NCBI GenBank assembly: GCA_029260515.1
Contig: JAJDDC010000035.1
Span: forward strand, 39,076 to 103,075
DNA length: 64,000 bases
Source: Phycisphaerales bacterium
Lineage (GTDB): Bacteria; Planctomycetota; Phycisphaerae; Phycisphaerales; UBA1924
Direction of reading: 5' to 3'
Below, one piece after another: positions 8,492 to 16,680 of this stretch. The translations under genes and the position numbers were made by a program. Position 1 is the first letter of the stretch. Each line of letters starts with the position of its first letter. The notes under the pieces are model-generated. The model had not been told where the DNA came from. It saw only the letters and a program-made list of their open reading frames with translations, and did not search any database.

Positions 8492-8497
8492 CTATAC
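8492..8497 (+). promoter_or_regulatory. candidate -10 of the long NfeD gene (leaderless)
   Basis: TATACT, five of six matches to the consensus TATAAT, ends exactly 6 nt before the GTG at 8504. Position +1 would then be the first base of the start codon. An in-frame TTG at 8498 directly abuts the hexamer and is less likely. Confidence 0.6.
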
Positions 8498-8503
8498 TTG
8501 TTC

Positions 8504-10396
8504 GTGCACCGACAGACCCCCAGAACGCCGCCGCGCCGCCCGCGAACCCCGCTCCGAGCCCTGGCGTGGGCGTCGCTGCTCGTCTCCGCCGCGCTGGCGC
8601 TCGCCCAACCCGGCGCGCCCGACCCGGGCGTCCTGGCCGCCGTCCCCGCGAGCCGACAAGCGGACAACGTCGCGGTCCTGACCGTCAAGGGCCCCATCGA
8701 CCGCCTGACCGCGATCTCGATGCAGCGCCGCATCGCAGAGGCGACAGACGCGGGCGCGGGCGCGATGGTCATCGAGATCGACTCGCCAGGCGGCGAGATC
8801 GGCGCGGTCCTCGAGATCTCCGCCGCCATCAAGTCCGCCGCGATCCCCAACACGGTCGCGTGGGTCAACCCGCAGGCGTACTCGGGTGGGGCGATCATCG
8901 CCCTGGCCTGCCGCGAGATTGTCGCCTCGGACCCCGCCGCGATGGGCGACGCGTTCCCCGTCACCATCGGCACGCAGGGCCTCCAGGCCCTCACCCCCGA
9001 CCAGCGCACCAAGCTCCTGCCCCCGCTGCTCCAGGACGTCACGGATTCGGCTCGGCGTAACGGGTACGACGAGTTTCTCGTCCAGGTCATGGTGACCGAC
9101 GGCATCGAGCTCTGGGCCGCACGCGACACACGCACCGGACGCCTGCTGCTCGTAAACGAGGACGAGTACCGCGCGCTCTTCGGCGAGGCGCCCGAACGCG
9201 GGACGCCGATCCTCGGCTCGGTCCCGGGCGCGCGCACGCGTCCGCTCGCAGATCGGGCCCGCGCGAACGACGACGACACCGCGGGCGATCCCGCGGGCCC
9301 CGGGCCCGATGACACGGGCGCCGAGCCAGGCACACCCGAGGAGGGCGTGCCCGAGGACGAGGACACAATCCTCGACCCCGACCTCCGCCCCGAAGCGCAG
9401 TTCAAGCCCGCGGGCCCCGCCGTCGCCGACCTGTCCCAGAACGTCACCGACCTGCTCGACGTCTCCACCAACCGGCCGGACGTCGCGACACTCGACCCCG
9501 CCAACTGGGAGCCGGCGGGCTACGTGACCGACGGGACCGCGGCCGTCGTCCTGGGCGCGGGCCAGCTCGCCGACTTCGGGCTCACCGCCACCACGATCAA
9601 GAACGACCAGGAACTCATGGCCTTCTTCGGCGCCAAGAACCTCATCCGCCTCGACCAGTCCTGGTCCGAGACGCTCGCCGGCTTCCTCACGTCGCTTCCC
9701 GTCCGCGGCCTGCTGATCGTCGTATTCCTGCTGGCGCTGTTCATCGAGATGACCAGCCCGGGCCTGGTCGTGCCCGGGGGGGTCGCCGTCGTCGCCCTTA
9801 TCGCGCTGATCGCCCCACCCATGCTCGTGGGCATGGCCGGGTGGTGGGAGCTCGGCGCGATCGTCCTGGGCATCCTCCTGCTGGCGATGGAGATCCTCGT
9901 CCTGCCCGGGTTCGGCGTGTTCGGCGTCCTCGGCCTGCTGTTCCTGTTCGGCGGGCTCGTGGGCACCTTTGTCCCCAACGCCCCCGCATTCCCGGGCACG
10001 CCCGGGCGCGGCGAGGACATGCTCTACGGCGTCGTGACCGTCGCGCTGGCGGCCGTCACCGCGGGCGTCGGGATGTACTTCGTGGGCAAACACTTCGGAA
10101 GCCTGCCGGTGCTCTCTCGCCTCGTCCTGACCAACGCAACGCCCGACGAGGAGGCCTCGATGAGCCTCGAGAACCTGATGGCCCAGACGCCGCACACCGT
10201 TCGCGCGGGCGACACGGGGAGGGCGCTCTCCTCGCTCCGACCGAGCGGGACCGCGGAGATCAACGGCGAGGTCGTGGACGTCGTCGCCGACATGGGCATC
10301 ATCGATCGTGGCGCGCCCATCCGCGTCCTGGCGATCGACGGCTACAGAGTCGTCGTCGAGCCCGACACGCACATGCACGGAGGCGAGAACGCGTGA
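8504..10396 (+). CDS. NfeD family membrane-bound ClpP-class serine protease (long form)
   Basis: 630 residues. Signal peptide or anchor (about 10-40), then a ClpP/SDH-class protease domain with IEIDSPGGEIG and the nucleophile motif AYSGGAIIALAC (Ser about residue 126). Next comes an acidic linker of about 120 residues rich in Asp, Pro and Gly. Four to five membrane helices follow (about 400-520; LFIEMTSPGLVVPGG, LAMEILVLPGFGVFG), then a C-terminal OB-fold NfeD domain (GDTGRALSSLRPSGTAEING). Long NfeD proteins are membrane proteases linked to stomatin/flotillin scaffolds. The stop overlaps the short NfeD start by 4 bp and FloA follows, so a functional set is likely. Confidence 0.92.
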   Translation: MHRQTPRTPPRRPRTPLRALAWASLLVSAALALAQPGAPDPGVLAAVPASRQADNVAVLTVKGPIDRLTAISMQRRIAEATDAGAGAMVIEIDSPGGEIGAVLEISAAIKSAAIPNTVAWVNPQAYSGGAIIALACREIVASDPAAMGDAFPVTIGTQGLQALTPDQRTKLLPPLLQDVTDSARRNGYDEFLVQVMVTDGIELWAARDTRTGRLLLVNEDEYRALFGEAPERGTPILGSVPGARTRPLADRARANDDDTAGDPAGPGPDDTGAEPGTPEEGVPEDEDTILDPDLRPEAQFKPAGPAVADLSQNVTDLLDVSTNRPDVATLDPANWEPAGYVTDGTAAVVLGAGQLADFGLTATTIKNDQELMAFFGAKNLIRLDQSWSETLAGFLTSLPVRGLLIVVFLLALFIEMTSPGLVVPGGVAVVALIALIAPPMLVGMAGWWELGAIVLGILLLAMEILVLPGFGVFGVLGLLFLFGGLVGTFVPNAPAFPGTPGRGEDMLYGVVTVALAAVTAGVGMYFVGKHFGSLPVLSRLVLTNATPDEEASMSLENLMAQTPHTVRAGDTGRALSSLRPSGTAEINGEVVDVVADMGIIDRGAPIRVLAIDGYRVVVEPDTHMHGGENA

Positions 10397-10902
10397 CCGA
10401 GACAATGCTAATCTGGGGCCTCGCCCTGCTGGCCGCGGCCCTGCTCATCACGATCATCGAGGTGCTCGTGCCATCGGGCGGGATCCTGGGCCTCGTCGCC
10501 GCGGGCGTCGCGATCGCGGGCGTCGTGTGCCTGTTCCGACACTCGACGACCTGGGGTCTCATCGGCTCGGTCCTGGTCATCGTCGGCGGGCCGTGCATGT
10601 TCTTCTTCGCGCTCAATATCCTGCCGCACACACCGACCGGTCGCGCGATGCTGGGCGAGGTGGACGACGACGCGAAGGCGGAGGCCGAGCTGCTCAAGCG
10701 CGAGGCCCGTGAGCGCCTGCACGCGCTGGTTGACGCCGAGGGCGAGGCGCTGACGGACCTGCGCCCGGTGGGCACGGTCCGCGTGGAAGGGCAGAAGCAC
10801 GAGGCGGTCGCGGTCGCGTCGCTCGTGGAAAAGGGCCAACGCGTCCGCGTGGTCGGCATCGATATGACGACCCTGCGTGTCCGCCCGGTCGAGGACGCCT
10901 GA
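10393..10902 (+). CDS. short NfeD family membrane protein
   Basis: 169 residues. GTG start in a GTGA overlap with the preceding gene; an internal ATG at 10405 is an alternative. Two to three membrane helices (about 5-75; EVLVPSGGILGLVAAG is typical of NfeD) precede a C-terminal OB-fold domain (DLRPVGTVRVEGQKHEAVA). It lacks the protease domain. Short NfeD proteins are usually encoded next to FloA/flotillin (as in Bacillus yqeZ-yqfA-yqfB) and are thought to act with them in the membrane. Confidence 0.9.
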   Translation: MTETMLIWGLALLAAALLITIIEVLVPSGGILGLVAAGVAIAGVVCLFRHSTTWGLIGSVLVIVGGPCMFFFALNILPHTPTGRAMLGEVDDDAKAEAELLKREARERLHALVDAEGEALTDLRPVGTVRVEGQKHEAVAVASLVEKGQRVRVVGIDMTTLRVRPVEDA

Positions 10903-10932
10903 GGCCCCGCCCGTCTCCCTATCTCGCCCAGC

Positions 10933-10938
10933 TATACT
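10933..10938 (+). promoter_or_regulatory. candidate -10 upstream of floA
   Basis: TATACT lying 48 bp before the floA ATG, giving a leader of about 42 nt that carries GGAG just before the start. It would let floA be transcribed apart from the NfeD pair. Confidence 0.45.
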
Positions 10939-10986
10939 CACGCGTCACGCGCCCAGGCCAGCAACACCGCCCCGATTGGAGACCTC

Positions 10987-11982
10987 ATGGCCAACTGGAT
11001 CTTCATCACCATCGGCATCGTCGCCGCCCTCTTCCTGCTCATCATCATCGCCGTCGTCGGGCAGTTCATCAACCTCTACATCCAGGCGCTGCTCTCGAAC
11101 GCGAAGGTCGGCCTGCTCGAGATCATCGGCATGCGCCTGCGCAAGGTGGACATCCGTTCGGTGGTCTACGCACGCATCCGCGCCGTCAAGGCGGGCATCC
11201 CGATCTCGACCGCCCAGCTCGAGACGCACTACCTCGCCGGCGGGCGGATCAACAACGTCGTCAGCGCCCTCATCGCCGCGATGCGGGCGAAGATCGCCCT
11301 CGACTTCGACACCGCCTGCTCGATCGACCTGGCGGGGCGCGACATCCTCGACGCCGTCCAGACCTCGGTGAACCCAAAGGTCATCGACTGCCCGAACCCG
11401 GCCCTCGGGCGAGCCACCATCGACGCCGTCGCCAAGGACGGCATCCAGCTCAAGGCCCGCGCCCGCGTCACGGTCCGCACGAACCTGCCCAGGCTCGTCG
11501 GCGGCGCGACCGAGGAGACCATCATCGCCCGCGTGGGCGAGGGCATCGTCTCCTCGATCGGCTCCGCGGACTCACACAAGGTCGTGCTCGAGAACCCGGA
11601 CAACATCTCCAAGGCCGTCATCAACCGCGGGCTCGACGCGGGCACCGCATTCGAGATCCTCTCGATCGACATCGCGGACGTGGACGTGGGCGACAACATC
11701 GGCGCGAAGCTCCAGGCCGACCAGGCCGAGGCCGACAAGCGTCGATTCCAGGCCGAGGCCGAGAAGCGCCGCGCCCTGGCCGTCGCGCTCGAGCAGGAAA
11801 ACCGGGCGGACATCGAGAAGAACCGGGCGCTGGTCGTGCTCGCCGAGGCCGAGATCCCCAAGGCGATGGCCGATGCGTTCCGCAACGGCAACTTCGGCAT
11901 CATGGACTACTACCGGATGAAGAACGTCATGGCCGACACGGACATGCGTGAGTCCATCGCCAAGCCAGAGCAGAACTCGTAG
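10987..11982 (+). CDS. floA: flotillin-like protein FloA
   Basis: 331 residues, standard length. One N-terminal membrane hairpin (about 3-28), an SPFH-like region ([52 protein letters not shown]) and a coiled-coil flotillin region with Glu/Ala repeats (about 240-300, [21 protein letters not shown]). FloA assembles into membrane foci and organises membrane proteins. ATG preceded by GGAG. It follows the two NfeD genes, the usual partnership. Convergent with the exported-protein gene 7 bp away. Confidence 0.95.
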   Translation: MANWIFITIGIVAALFLLIIIAVVGQFINLYIQALLSNAKVGLLEIIGMRLRKVDIRSVVYARIRAVKAGIPISTAQLETHYLAGGRINNVVSALIAAMRAKIALDFDTACSIDLAGRDILDAVQTSVNPKVIDCPNPALGRATIDAVAKDGIQLKARARVTVRTNLPRLVGGATEETIIARVGEGIVSSIGSADSHKVVLENPDNISKAVINRGLDAGTAFEILSIDIADVDVGDNIGAKLQADQAEADKRRFQAEAEKRRALAVALEQENRADIEKNRALVVLAEAEIPKAMADAFRNGNFGIMDYYRMKNVMADTDMRESIAKPEQNS

Positions 11983-11989
11983 CGTCGGG

Positions 11990-12634
11990 TTACTCGTCCG
12001 TTGTCGAGGCCGCGGCCAGCAACCGCGAGACGCGCCGGGCGCGATCTCTGTCGGACGCCCAGGGCATATGCGACTCGCCGTCGCGGGCCGAGCGATCATC
12101 GCCCGTTTCTTCAACGCGTGGCCGTTGGTCGGACGCCACTCGTGATCCCGCTCCAGACGCGGGGGCCGACGCCGATCCGCCGCTCGGGCGGCTCGCCGCG
12201 CTCGTGTCGATCCGCTGGCGCACCGCCAGGTCGGACTGCCCCGCGTCGTCGCCGGGATCCGCGAAGCCGAACTGGCGCGCCTGCGCCCCGGTGGGGTCGC
12301 CGATGAGGAACCACGTGCCCGCGGGGATCGCCGCCAGGGGGCCGTACCCGGTCAGGATGTAGTCCGAGCGCGGGAAGACCGCGATGATCGCCCCGTCGCG
12401 CCGGTAGAACCGCTCCCGCCCGTTCTCGTCGGTCACGCTGTACACATTCTCGAAGCCGTCGGACACCCGCATATCGATCGGCGCCAGACGCAGGCTCGTC
12501 GCCAGCGGACCCACGTCGCTCGTCCCGGCGTCGATCGGCTTCGCCCCCTCCTGGGCACGGGCCGCGCCCGCGGCCGCCAGGGCCAGCACGAGGCCGATCC
12601 TTGCCAACACCGGGATTGCGCTCTTGGTCGTCAT
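11990..12634 (-). CDS. exported protein of unknown function
   Basis: 214 residues. A signal peptide covers about 1-28 (cleavage after ARA-Q). Residues about 50-135 form a compact region with DGFENVYSVTDENGRERFYR and YGPLAAIPAGTWFLIGDP. The C-terminal 75 residues are Ser/Ala/Arg-rich and probably disordered. No family recognised. It follows the TonB-like gene by 43 bp on the same strand, with GAAGG before the ATG, so it may belong to the ExbD-TonB unit. Confidence 0.65.
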   Translation of the reverse strand: MTTKSAIPVLARIGLVLALAAAGAARAQEGAKPIDAGTSDVGPLATSLRLAPIDMRVSDGFENVYSVTDENGRERFYRRDGAIIAVFPRSDYILTGYGPLAAIPAGTWFLIGDPTGAQARQFGFADPGDDAGQSDLAVRQRIDTSAASRPSGGSASAPASGAGSRVASDQRPRVEETGDDRSARDGESHMPWASDRDRARRVSRLLAAASTTDE

Positions 12635-12677
12635 GGTGGCGCCTTCGTTATCGGCTCATCGCCGGTGTCTCTTTGGC

Positions 12678-13637
12678 TCAACGCCGCAGAACCACGCGGA
12701 CCGAGATCTGGTGCTCCCCGCCCTCGCCCAGGGCCTCGATCGCCCTGCCCTGTGCCCGCCACCTGTAGACCGCGTCCAGCAGCGGCCCGTCAACGTCGGA
12801 GAACCCGGTCGAGAAAATCATCCGCTTGTCCCGGAGGAACTCGGCCGAGCGGACCGCCCCGTCGGCGCCGAACCGGATGATGAGCACCGGGTTGCGGGGC
12901 GATCGGGCCAGGCGCGTCGTCACGCTCCATCGCGGCCGCACCGTCTTGACCTCCAGCCCCTCACGCGCCAAGGGGCGCCCCCACTCGCTCAGGTCGATCG
13001 CCTCGCGCAACGCCGTCGCGACCGATTCGCGGTCGCTGGGCTCGCCGGGCTGGTCGTCCCCGCCCACCGGCGCGCCCTCGGGGCCCCGCCCACCACCACC
13101 GCCCTCGCCCGCCAGCGGGTCACGGGCCGAGGGAAGCGCCGGGCGCCCGACCTCCACCGCCGCGGGCACGTCCGCCTCCTCCGATTCGTGGGGGCGCACG
13201 ACCAGTGCACGGCTCGGCTCGCTGGGCGCGGGCGGGCCGACCTCGCCCCCGGGTGCGCCCTCGGCCTCGGCCGGCGCAACAGGCGCGCGCGCCGTCCGAC
13301 CTTCGCCCGTCGTCGCGGACGCGGGCTGGTCGAGGGGCTCGCCCATCGGCGCCATCGACAACGCCGCCTGCTCGGTCTCGGCGAGCTGTGCCCGGTGCTC
13401 GGTCGGCGTCTCGAACCCGAGCCAGTTGATCGACACCGACCGCGAGTTCTGGATGCCCAGCGACGGCTTGGATTCATCGCGTTCGAGCAGGGGCTCGTCA
13501 GCGGACACCAACGCGTCGGTGCCCGCCGGATCGCCCCCCGCCCACGCAATCGCCAGCAGCCCGCCCGCGACGTGCACGAGCACGCTGAACGCCCCGCCAG
13601 CCGCGAGCCAACCGCGAGATGCCCGCGCGAGTCTCAC
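12678..13637 (-). CDS. TonB-like energy transducer
   Basis: 319 residues. One N-terminal membrane helix (about 10-33), a Pro/Ala/Glu/Gly-rich linker (about 100-210) and a C-terminal region with strand-helix-strand character (VLIIRFGADGAVRSAEFLR, LDAVYRWRAQGRAIEAL). The pattern matches TonB/TolA proteins that couple an ExbB/ExbD motor to the outer membrane. GTG start overlapping the exbD stop by 4 bp (GTGA). The usual YP-containing TonB motif is not obvious, so a TolA-like or specialised role is possible. No exbB is present in the window. Confidence 0.7.
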   Translation of the reverse strand: MRLARASRGWLAAGGAFSVLVHVAGGLLAIAWAGGDPAGTDALVSADEPLLERDESKPSLGIQNSRSVSINWLGFETPTEHRAQLAETEQAALSMAPMGEPLDQPASATTGEGRTARAPVAPAEAEGAPGGEVGPPAPSEPSRALVVRPHESEEADVPAAVEVGRPALPSARDPLAGEGGGGGRGPEGAPVGGDDQPGEPSDRESVATALREAIDLSEWGRPLAREGLEVKTVRPRWSVTTRLARSPRNPVLIIRFGADGAVRSAEFLRDKRMIFSTGFSDVDGPLLDAVYRWRAQGRAIEALGEGGEHQISVRVVLRR

Positions 13638-14104
13638 GGCGTATCCCCCCCGGGGGCCGAGCCAGCATCAAAAGCCGCGTTGCCCTCCGCCCCCGCCCCG
13701 CCCGGGCGCCCGAGCACGCTGAACTCGCCAAGCCCGGCGCCAGAGAGTTCGTCGGCCAGTCGGATCAGGTCGCCGGCGCGCCCGCCCTCATCGACCGCGA
13801 GCAGGATCTTGGCGTCCGCGCCACGCTCGTCGCGCAGCTCGCGCACGCGGGCGGCCACCATCCCGCGCTCGACCGCGTCGCCCTCGACAAACACGGCGCC
13901 AGTCTCGTCGATCGCGACCGTGATCGTCCTCGCCCCGTCCGCCGCGCGCCCCGCCGTCAGCTCGGGCAGGCGCACATCCAGGACATCGGCACGCACCATC
14001 AGCACGACCGAGAAGACAAAGAATGTCAGCAGCAGGAACACGACGTCGATCAGCGGCGTCAGCTCCAGGCGGACCCCCGCGCTGCTCCGTCGGACGCGTC
14101 TCAT
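13634..14104 (-). CDS. exbD: ExbD/TolR-type proton-channel subunit
   Basis: 156 residues. The hallmark is LTPLIDVVFLLLTFFV (about residues 15-30): a single membrane helix with the conserved Asp that carries protons in ExbD/TolR. The periplasmic domain follows (LPELTAGRA, VAIDETGAVFVEGD, ILLAVDEGGRAGDLI). I chose the ATG at 14104 over a TTG 6 bp upstream because TAGTGT ends exactly 6 nt before that ATG. That hexamer starts with the stop codon of the glycosyltransferase gene. Co-transcribed with the TonB-like gene. Confidence 0.9.
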   Translation of the reverse strand: MRRVRRSSAGVRLELTPLIDVVFLLLTFFVFSVVLMVRADVLDVRLPELTAGRAADGARTITVAIDETGAVFVEGDAVERGMVAARVRELRDERGADAKILLAVDEGGRAGDLIRLADELSGAGLGEFSVLGRPGGAGAEGNAAFDAGSAPGGDTP

Positions 14105-14110
14105 AGACAA

Positions 14111-14116
14111 ACACTA
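14111..14116 (-). promoter_or_regulatory. candidate -10 of exbD built on the upstream TAG stop codon
   Basis: TAGTGT on the minus strand. Bases 14116-14114 are the glycosyltransferase stop codon. The hexamer ends 6 nt before the exbD ATG, so the mRNA would start at the A of the start codon. Confidence 0.5.
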
Positions 14117-15343
14117 GCGTGCCTGGCGCGCGTACTCCCGCCCGCCCCAGCTCGTCGGGCGTCCACGCTCCAGATCGCGGGCGGCATCGAGCAGGATCGA
14201 ACCGGTCAACCACCCGCCGACGCCCGCCAGGGGCGCCCACCAGGCGGACCCGCCGCCCTCGCGGGCGCTGACGCCCATCACCGCCAGCCACAACCCCAGG
14301 GCGACGACGCCGACCCCCACGCACGCCCAGCCCCACACGCGCCCCTGGGCGAGGTGCCAGACCCCGAGCCCGACGCACGCGGCCGCCAGCGCCGGAAGCA
14401 CGCACACGGTCAGCCGCACCCGCCACGCGTGCTTGCGCAGGCGCGACGCCTTGCGGTTGGCCGCCTCGGTGTAGATCCGCTTCCAGCCCTTTCCGAACTC
14501 CGCCCAGTCGTCGTACATCGCGCACGAGAGCATCCCGTCGGCCAGCAGCATCGACGCGCCCGCCCCCCCATCGCGTACCCGGCGCGACAACGCGATGTCC
14601 TCAAGCAGCTCGCCCTTCACACCCTCGTGCCCGCCGATCGTGTCGTACACATCGCGTGAGAAGAGCATGAACTGCCCGTTGGCGAACGGGCGCCGCTGCG
14701 GGGCGTCCGCGAGCGACGCCTTGAGGGGAGGGTACTGGCGTACCAGCTCCAGCCCGCACGCGGCCTGGACAATGCGCTCGTACCACCGTTTCGTCGTGAG
14801 TGTGCTCAGAAGGCTCAGCAGCCCGTCGCCGCGCTGCTGGGCGATCGCCAGTGTCGCCCGCACGCACGAGGGATGGAACGTGGTGTCGGCGTCGGTGAAC
14901 AGGAGCCACTGTGCGCCCGCCGCCCCGCCAGACCGTGCCACGCCCTCGTGCACGGCGTGCACCTTGCCCGCCCACCCCTCCGGGCACGCGTCGATCTCGA
15001 CGATCTCGAACCGGTCGTCACCCCCGATCGCCGCCCGCGCCTCGTCGGCGGTCGCGTCAGAGCACCGGTCCAGGGCGAGCACCACACGCAGGTCCGCGTG
15101 GTCCTGGGTCCGCAACGATGTGATCAAGGCGCCGATCTTGTCCACCTCGTTGTGCGCCGGCACGACGACGCACACACGCCCGATCGGCGGGCGCTCCTCC
15201 GCGATCGCGATCCCGTCGCGCGCCGTCGGCAGGCCCCGGCGCGTGCGCACCACCTGCCCCAGCCCGGCCCCCCAGTACACACCCAGCGCGACCGACGCGA
15301 CCAGCAACGCGACGGCGATAATGAGATGGGCGTCCGCGCTCAC
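14114..15343 (-). CDS. family 2 glycosyltransferase, membrane-anchored
   Basis: 409 residues from a GTG placed 7 nt after a TAGGCT hexamer. N-terminal membrane helix (about 7-28), GT2 catalytic domain with CVVVPAHNEVDKIG, ALDRCSDATADEA, FTDADTTFHPSC (DxD-type metal site) and ELLEDIALSRRVRDGG, then an interface region KRIYTEAANRK. Two or three C-terminal membrane helices follow (about 300-385). The arrangement resembles CrtQ/HpnB-like glycosyltransferases acting on lipid carriers. Acceptor unknown. Divergent from naxE, whose start codon is only 33 bp away. Confidence 0.88.
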   Translation of the reverse strand: MSADAHLIIAVALLVASVALGVYWGAGLGQVVRTRRGLPTARDGIAIAEERPPIGRVCVVVPAHNEVDKIGALITSLRTQDHADLRVVLALDRCSDATADEARAAIGGDDRFEIVEIDACPEGWAGKVHAVHEGVARSGGAAGAQWLLFTDADTTFHPSCVRATLAIAQQRGDGLLSLLSTLTTKRWYERIVQAACGLELVRQYPPLKASLADAPQRRPFANGQFMLFSRDVYDTIGGHEGVKGELLEDIALSRRVRDGGAGASMLLADGMLSCAMYDDWAEFGKGWKRIYTEAANRKASRLRKHAWRVRLTVCVLPALAAACVGLGVWHLAQGRVWGWACVGVGVVALGLWLAVMGVSAREGGGSAWWAPLAGVGGWLTGSILLDAARDLERGRPTSWGGREYARQAR

Positions 15344-15350
15344 GCGCCCA

Positions 15351-15356
15351 AGCCTA
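15351..15356 (-). promoter_or_regulatory. candidate -10 of the glycosyltransferase gene (leaderless)
   Basis: TAGGCT on the minus strand, 7 nt before the GTG at 15343. Only 8 bp separate it from the oppositely oriented naxE hexamer, so the two promoters overlap physically. Confidence 0.5.
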
Positions 15357-15364
15357 GCCGCCCG

Positions 15365-15370
15365 TACACT
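15365..15370 (+). promoter_or_regulatory. candidate -10 of naxE (leaderless)
   Basis: TACACT ending exactly 6 nt before the naxE ATG at 15377. No Shine-Dalgarno sequence. Confidence 0.55.
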
Positions 15371-15376
15371 CGGACG

Positions 15377-16099
15377 ATGGACGGGGGCGACAACACGCCG
15401 ACGCTCTCGCGCGATGCGCTCCGCGAGCTCGACCGCCTGTGCGTCGAGAACTTTGCGATCCCCTCGATCGTGCTCATGGAGAACGCGGCCCGGGGGATCG
15501 CCCGCCACGCCCTCGCGATGATCGAGGAACGGGGGCTCGGCGCCGTCGACATCGTCTGCGGCCCCGGGAACAACGCCGGCGACGGGCTCGCCCTCGCCCG
15601 ACACCTCCACAACGCACGCGCCGGCGTCCGCGTCCTGCTCGCCCGAGCGCCGGAGACTTACAAGGGCGACGCCCTGACGAACCTGACGATCTGCCAGCGC
15701 ATGGGCCTGGCGATCGTGCCCCCGCCCGCAAACGACGCGGACCACGGCGCGTGGCTCGATGATGCGATCGCCCGCGCCGGCGCGCCGGCACTGCTCGTGG
15801 ATGCCCTCCTGGGCACGGGCCTCGACCGCCCGGTCGGGGGCCAGCTTCTGGCGCTCATCGGCGCGATCAACGCCCGGCGCCCGCGCTGCCCGGTCCTGAG
15901 CGTGGACATACCCTCGGGCCTCGACGCCGACACGGGCCGGGTCCTGGGCGACGCGGTCAGGGCCGATCTGACCGTCACGCTCGGCGCCCGCAAGCGTGGG
16001 TTCGGCGTCCCCGGGGCCCACGACCTCCTGGGGCGGGTGGTCGTCGCGGGCATCGGGGCGCCCCGGGAACTGATCGAGCGCCTCGCGGATCCCGCGTGA
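15377..16099 (+). CDS. nnrE: NAD(P)H-hydrate epimerase (YjeF N-terminal type)
   Basis: 240 residues. Interconverts R- and S-forms of damaged NAD(P)H hydrate so that the dehydratase can repair both. Signature motifs: DRLCVENFAIPSIVLMENAARG, CGPGNNAGDGLALARHL, VDALLGTGLDRPV and LSVDIPSGLDADTG. It stands alone here rather than fused to the dehydratase as in E. coli NnrD/YjeF; the dehydratase gene is at 25876. Leaderless-type start. The stop overlaps a possible GTG of the next frame, but that downstream gene has a better start at 16177. Confidence 0.93.
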   Translation: MDGGDNTPTLSRDALRELDRLCVENFAIPSIVLMENAARGIARHALAMIEERGLGAVDIVCGPGNNAGDGLALARHLHNARAGVRVLLARAPETYKGDALTNLTICQRMGLAIVPPPANDADHGAWLDDAIARAGAPALLVDALLGTGLDRPVGGQLLALIGAINARRPRCPVLSVDIPSGLDADTGRVLGDAVRADLTVTLGARKRGFGVPGAHDLLGRVVVAGIGAPRELIERLADPA

Positions 16100-16176
16100 G
16101 AGCCCCCCAACAGGGCGTCCCGGTTGACTCGCCGCCCGCTCTGGCGGACGATCAGGCGTCCGACGGGAGAAGTGCG

Positions 16177-16680
16177 ATGTCCGTGCGCATGGAACTCAGC
16201 CGCATCTTCATCCGCGAGCTTGTGGACTACCAGATCATCGAGCTCCGCGAGGCCGAGGAGTTCGTCGACGACGACGGCAAGCCCCAGGTCCGCCAGATCG
16301 AGGACGGGCGCACCTTCCCGATCGTGATCGGGCTGCCCGAGGCCCAGGCGATCGAACGCCGCCTCGCGGGCGTCGAGATCAAGCGCCCCCAGACCCACGA
16401 CCTGCTCGCGAGCATCGTGACGTCGCTGGACGCGACGCTCGAGAGCATCGCGATCACGGACCTGCAGGAGCACACGTTCTTCGCCGAGCTGCGCCTGCGC
16501 AAGGGCGACGGCACGGTCGTCAGCGTGGACTCGCGCCCCAGCGACGCGATCGCCCTGGGCATCACGGAGCAGATCCCGATCTACGTCGCCGAGCACGTGC
16601 TCGAGGAGGCGACACGCGAGTCGCCCGACGAGCCGGGCTCGTTCATCGACGACGAGGACGACGACGAGGACGAGGCCTGA
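16177..16680 (+). CDS. bifunctional nuclease (BFN/DUF151) family protein
   Basis: 167 residues from an ATG preceded by GGGAGA; an in-frame GTG overlapping naxE at 16096 was judged less likely. The BFN-domain pattern is clear: ELSRIFIRELVDYQIIELRE, RTFPIVIGLPEAQAIERRL, RPQTHDLLASIV and SRPSDAIALGI. Family members have been described as having DNase/RNase activity in plants, but the bacterial role is poorly known. The protein ends in a nearly pure Asp/Glu tail (DDEDDDEDEA). Its stop shares one base with the truD start. Confidence 0.88.
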   Translation: MSVRMELSRIFIRELVDYQIIELREAEEFVDDDGKPQVRQIEDGRTFPIVIGLPEAQAIERRLAGVEIKRPQTHDLLASIVTSLDATLESIAITDLQEHTFFAELRLRKGDGTVVSVDSRPSDAIALGITEQIPIYVAEHVLEEATRESPDEPGSFIDDEDDDEDEA

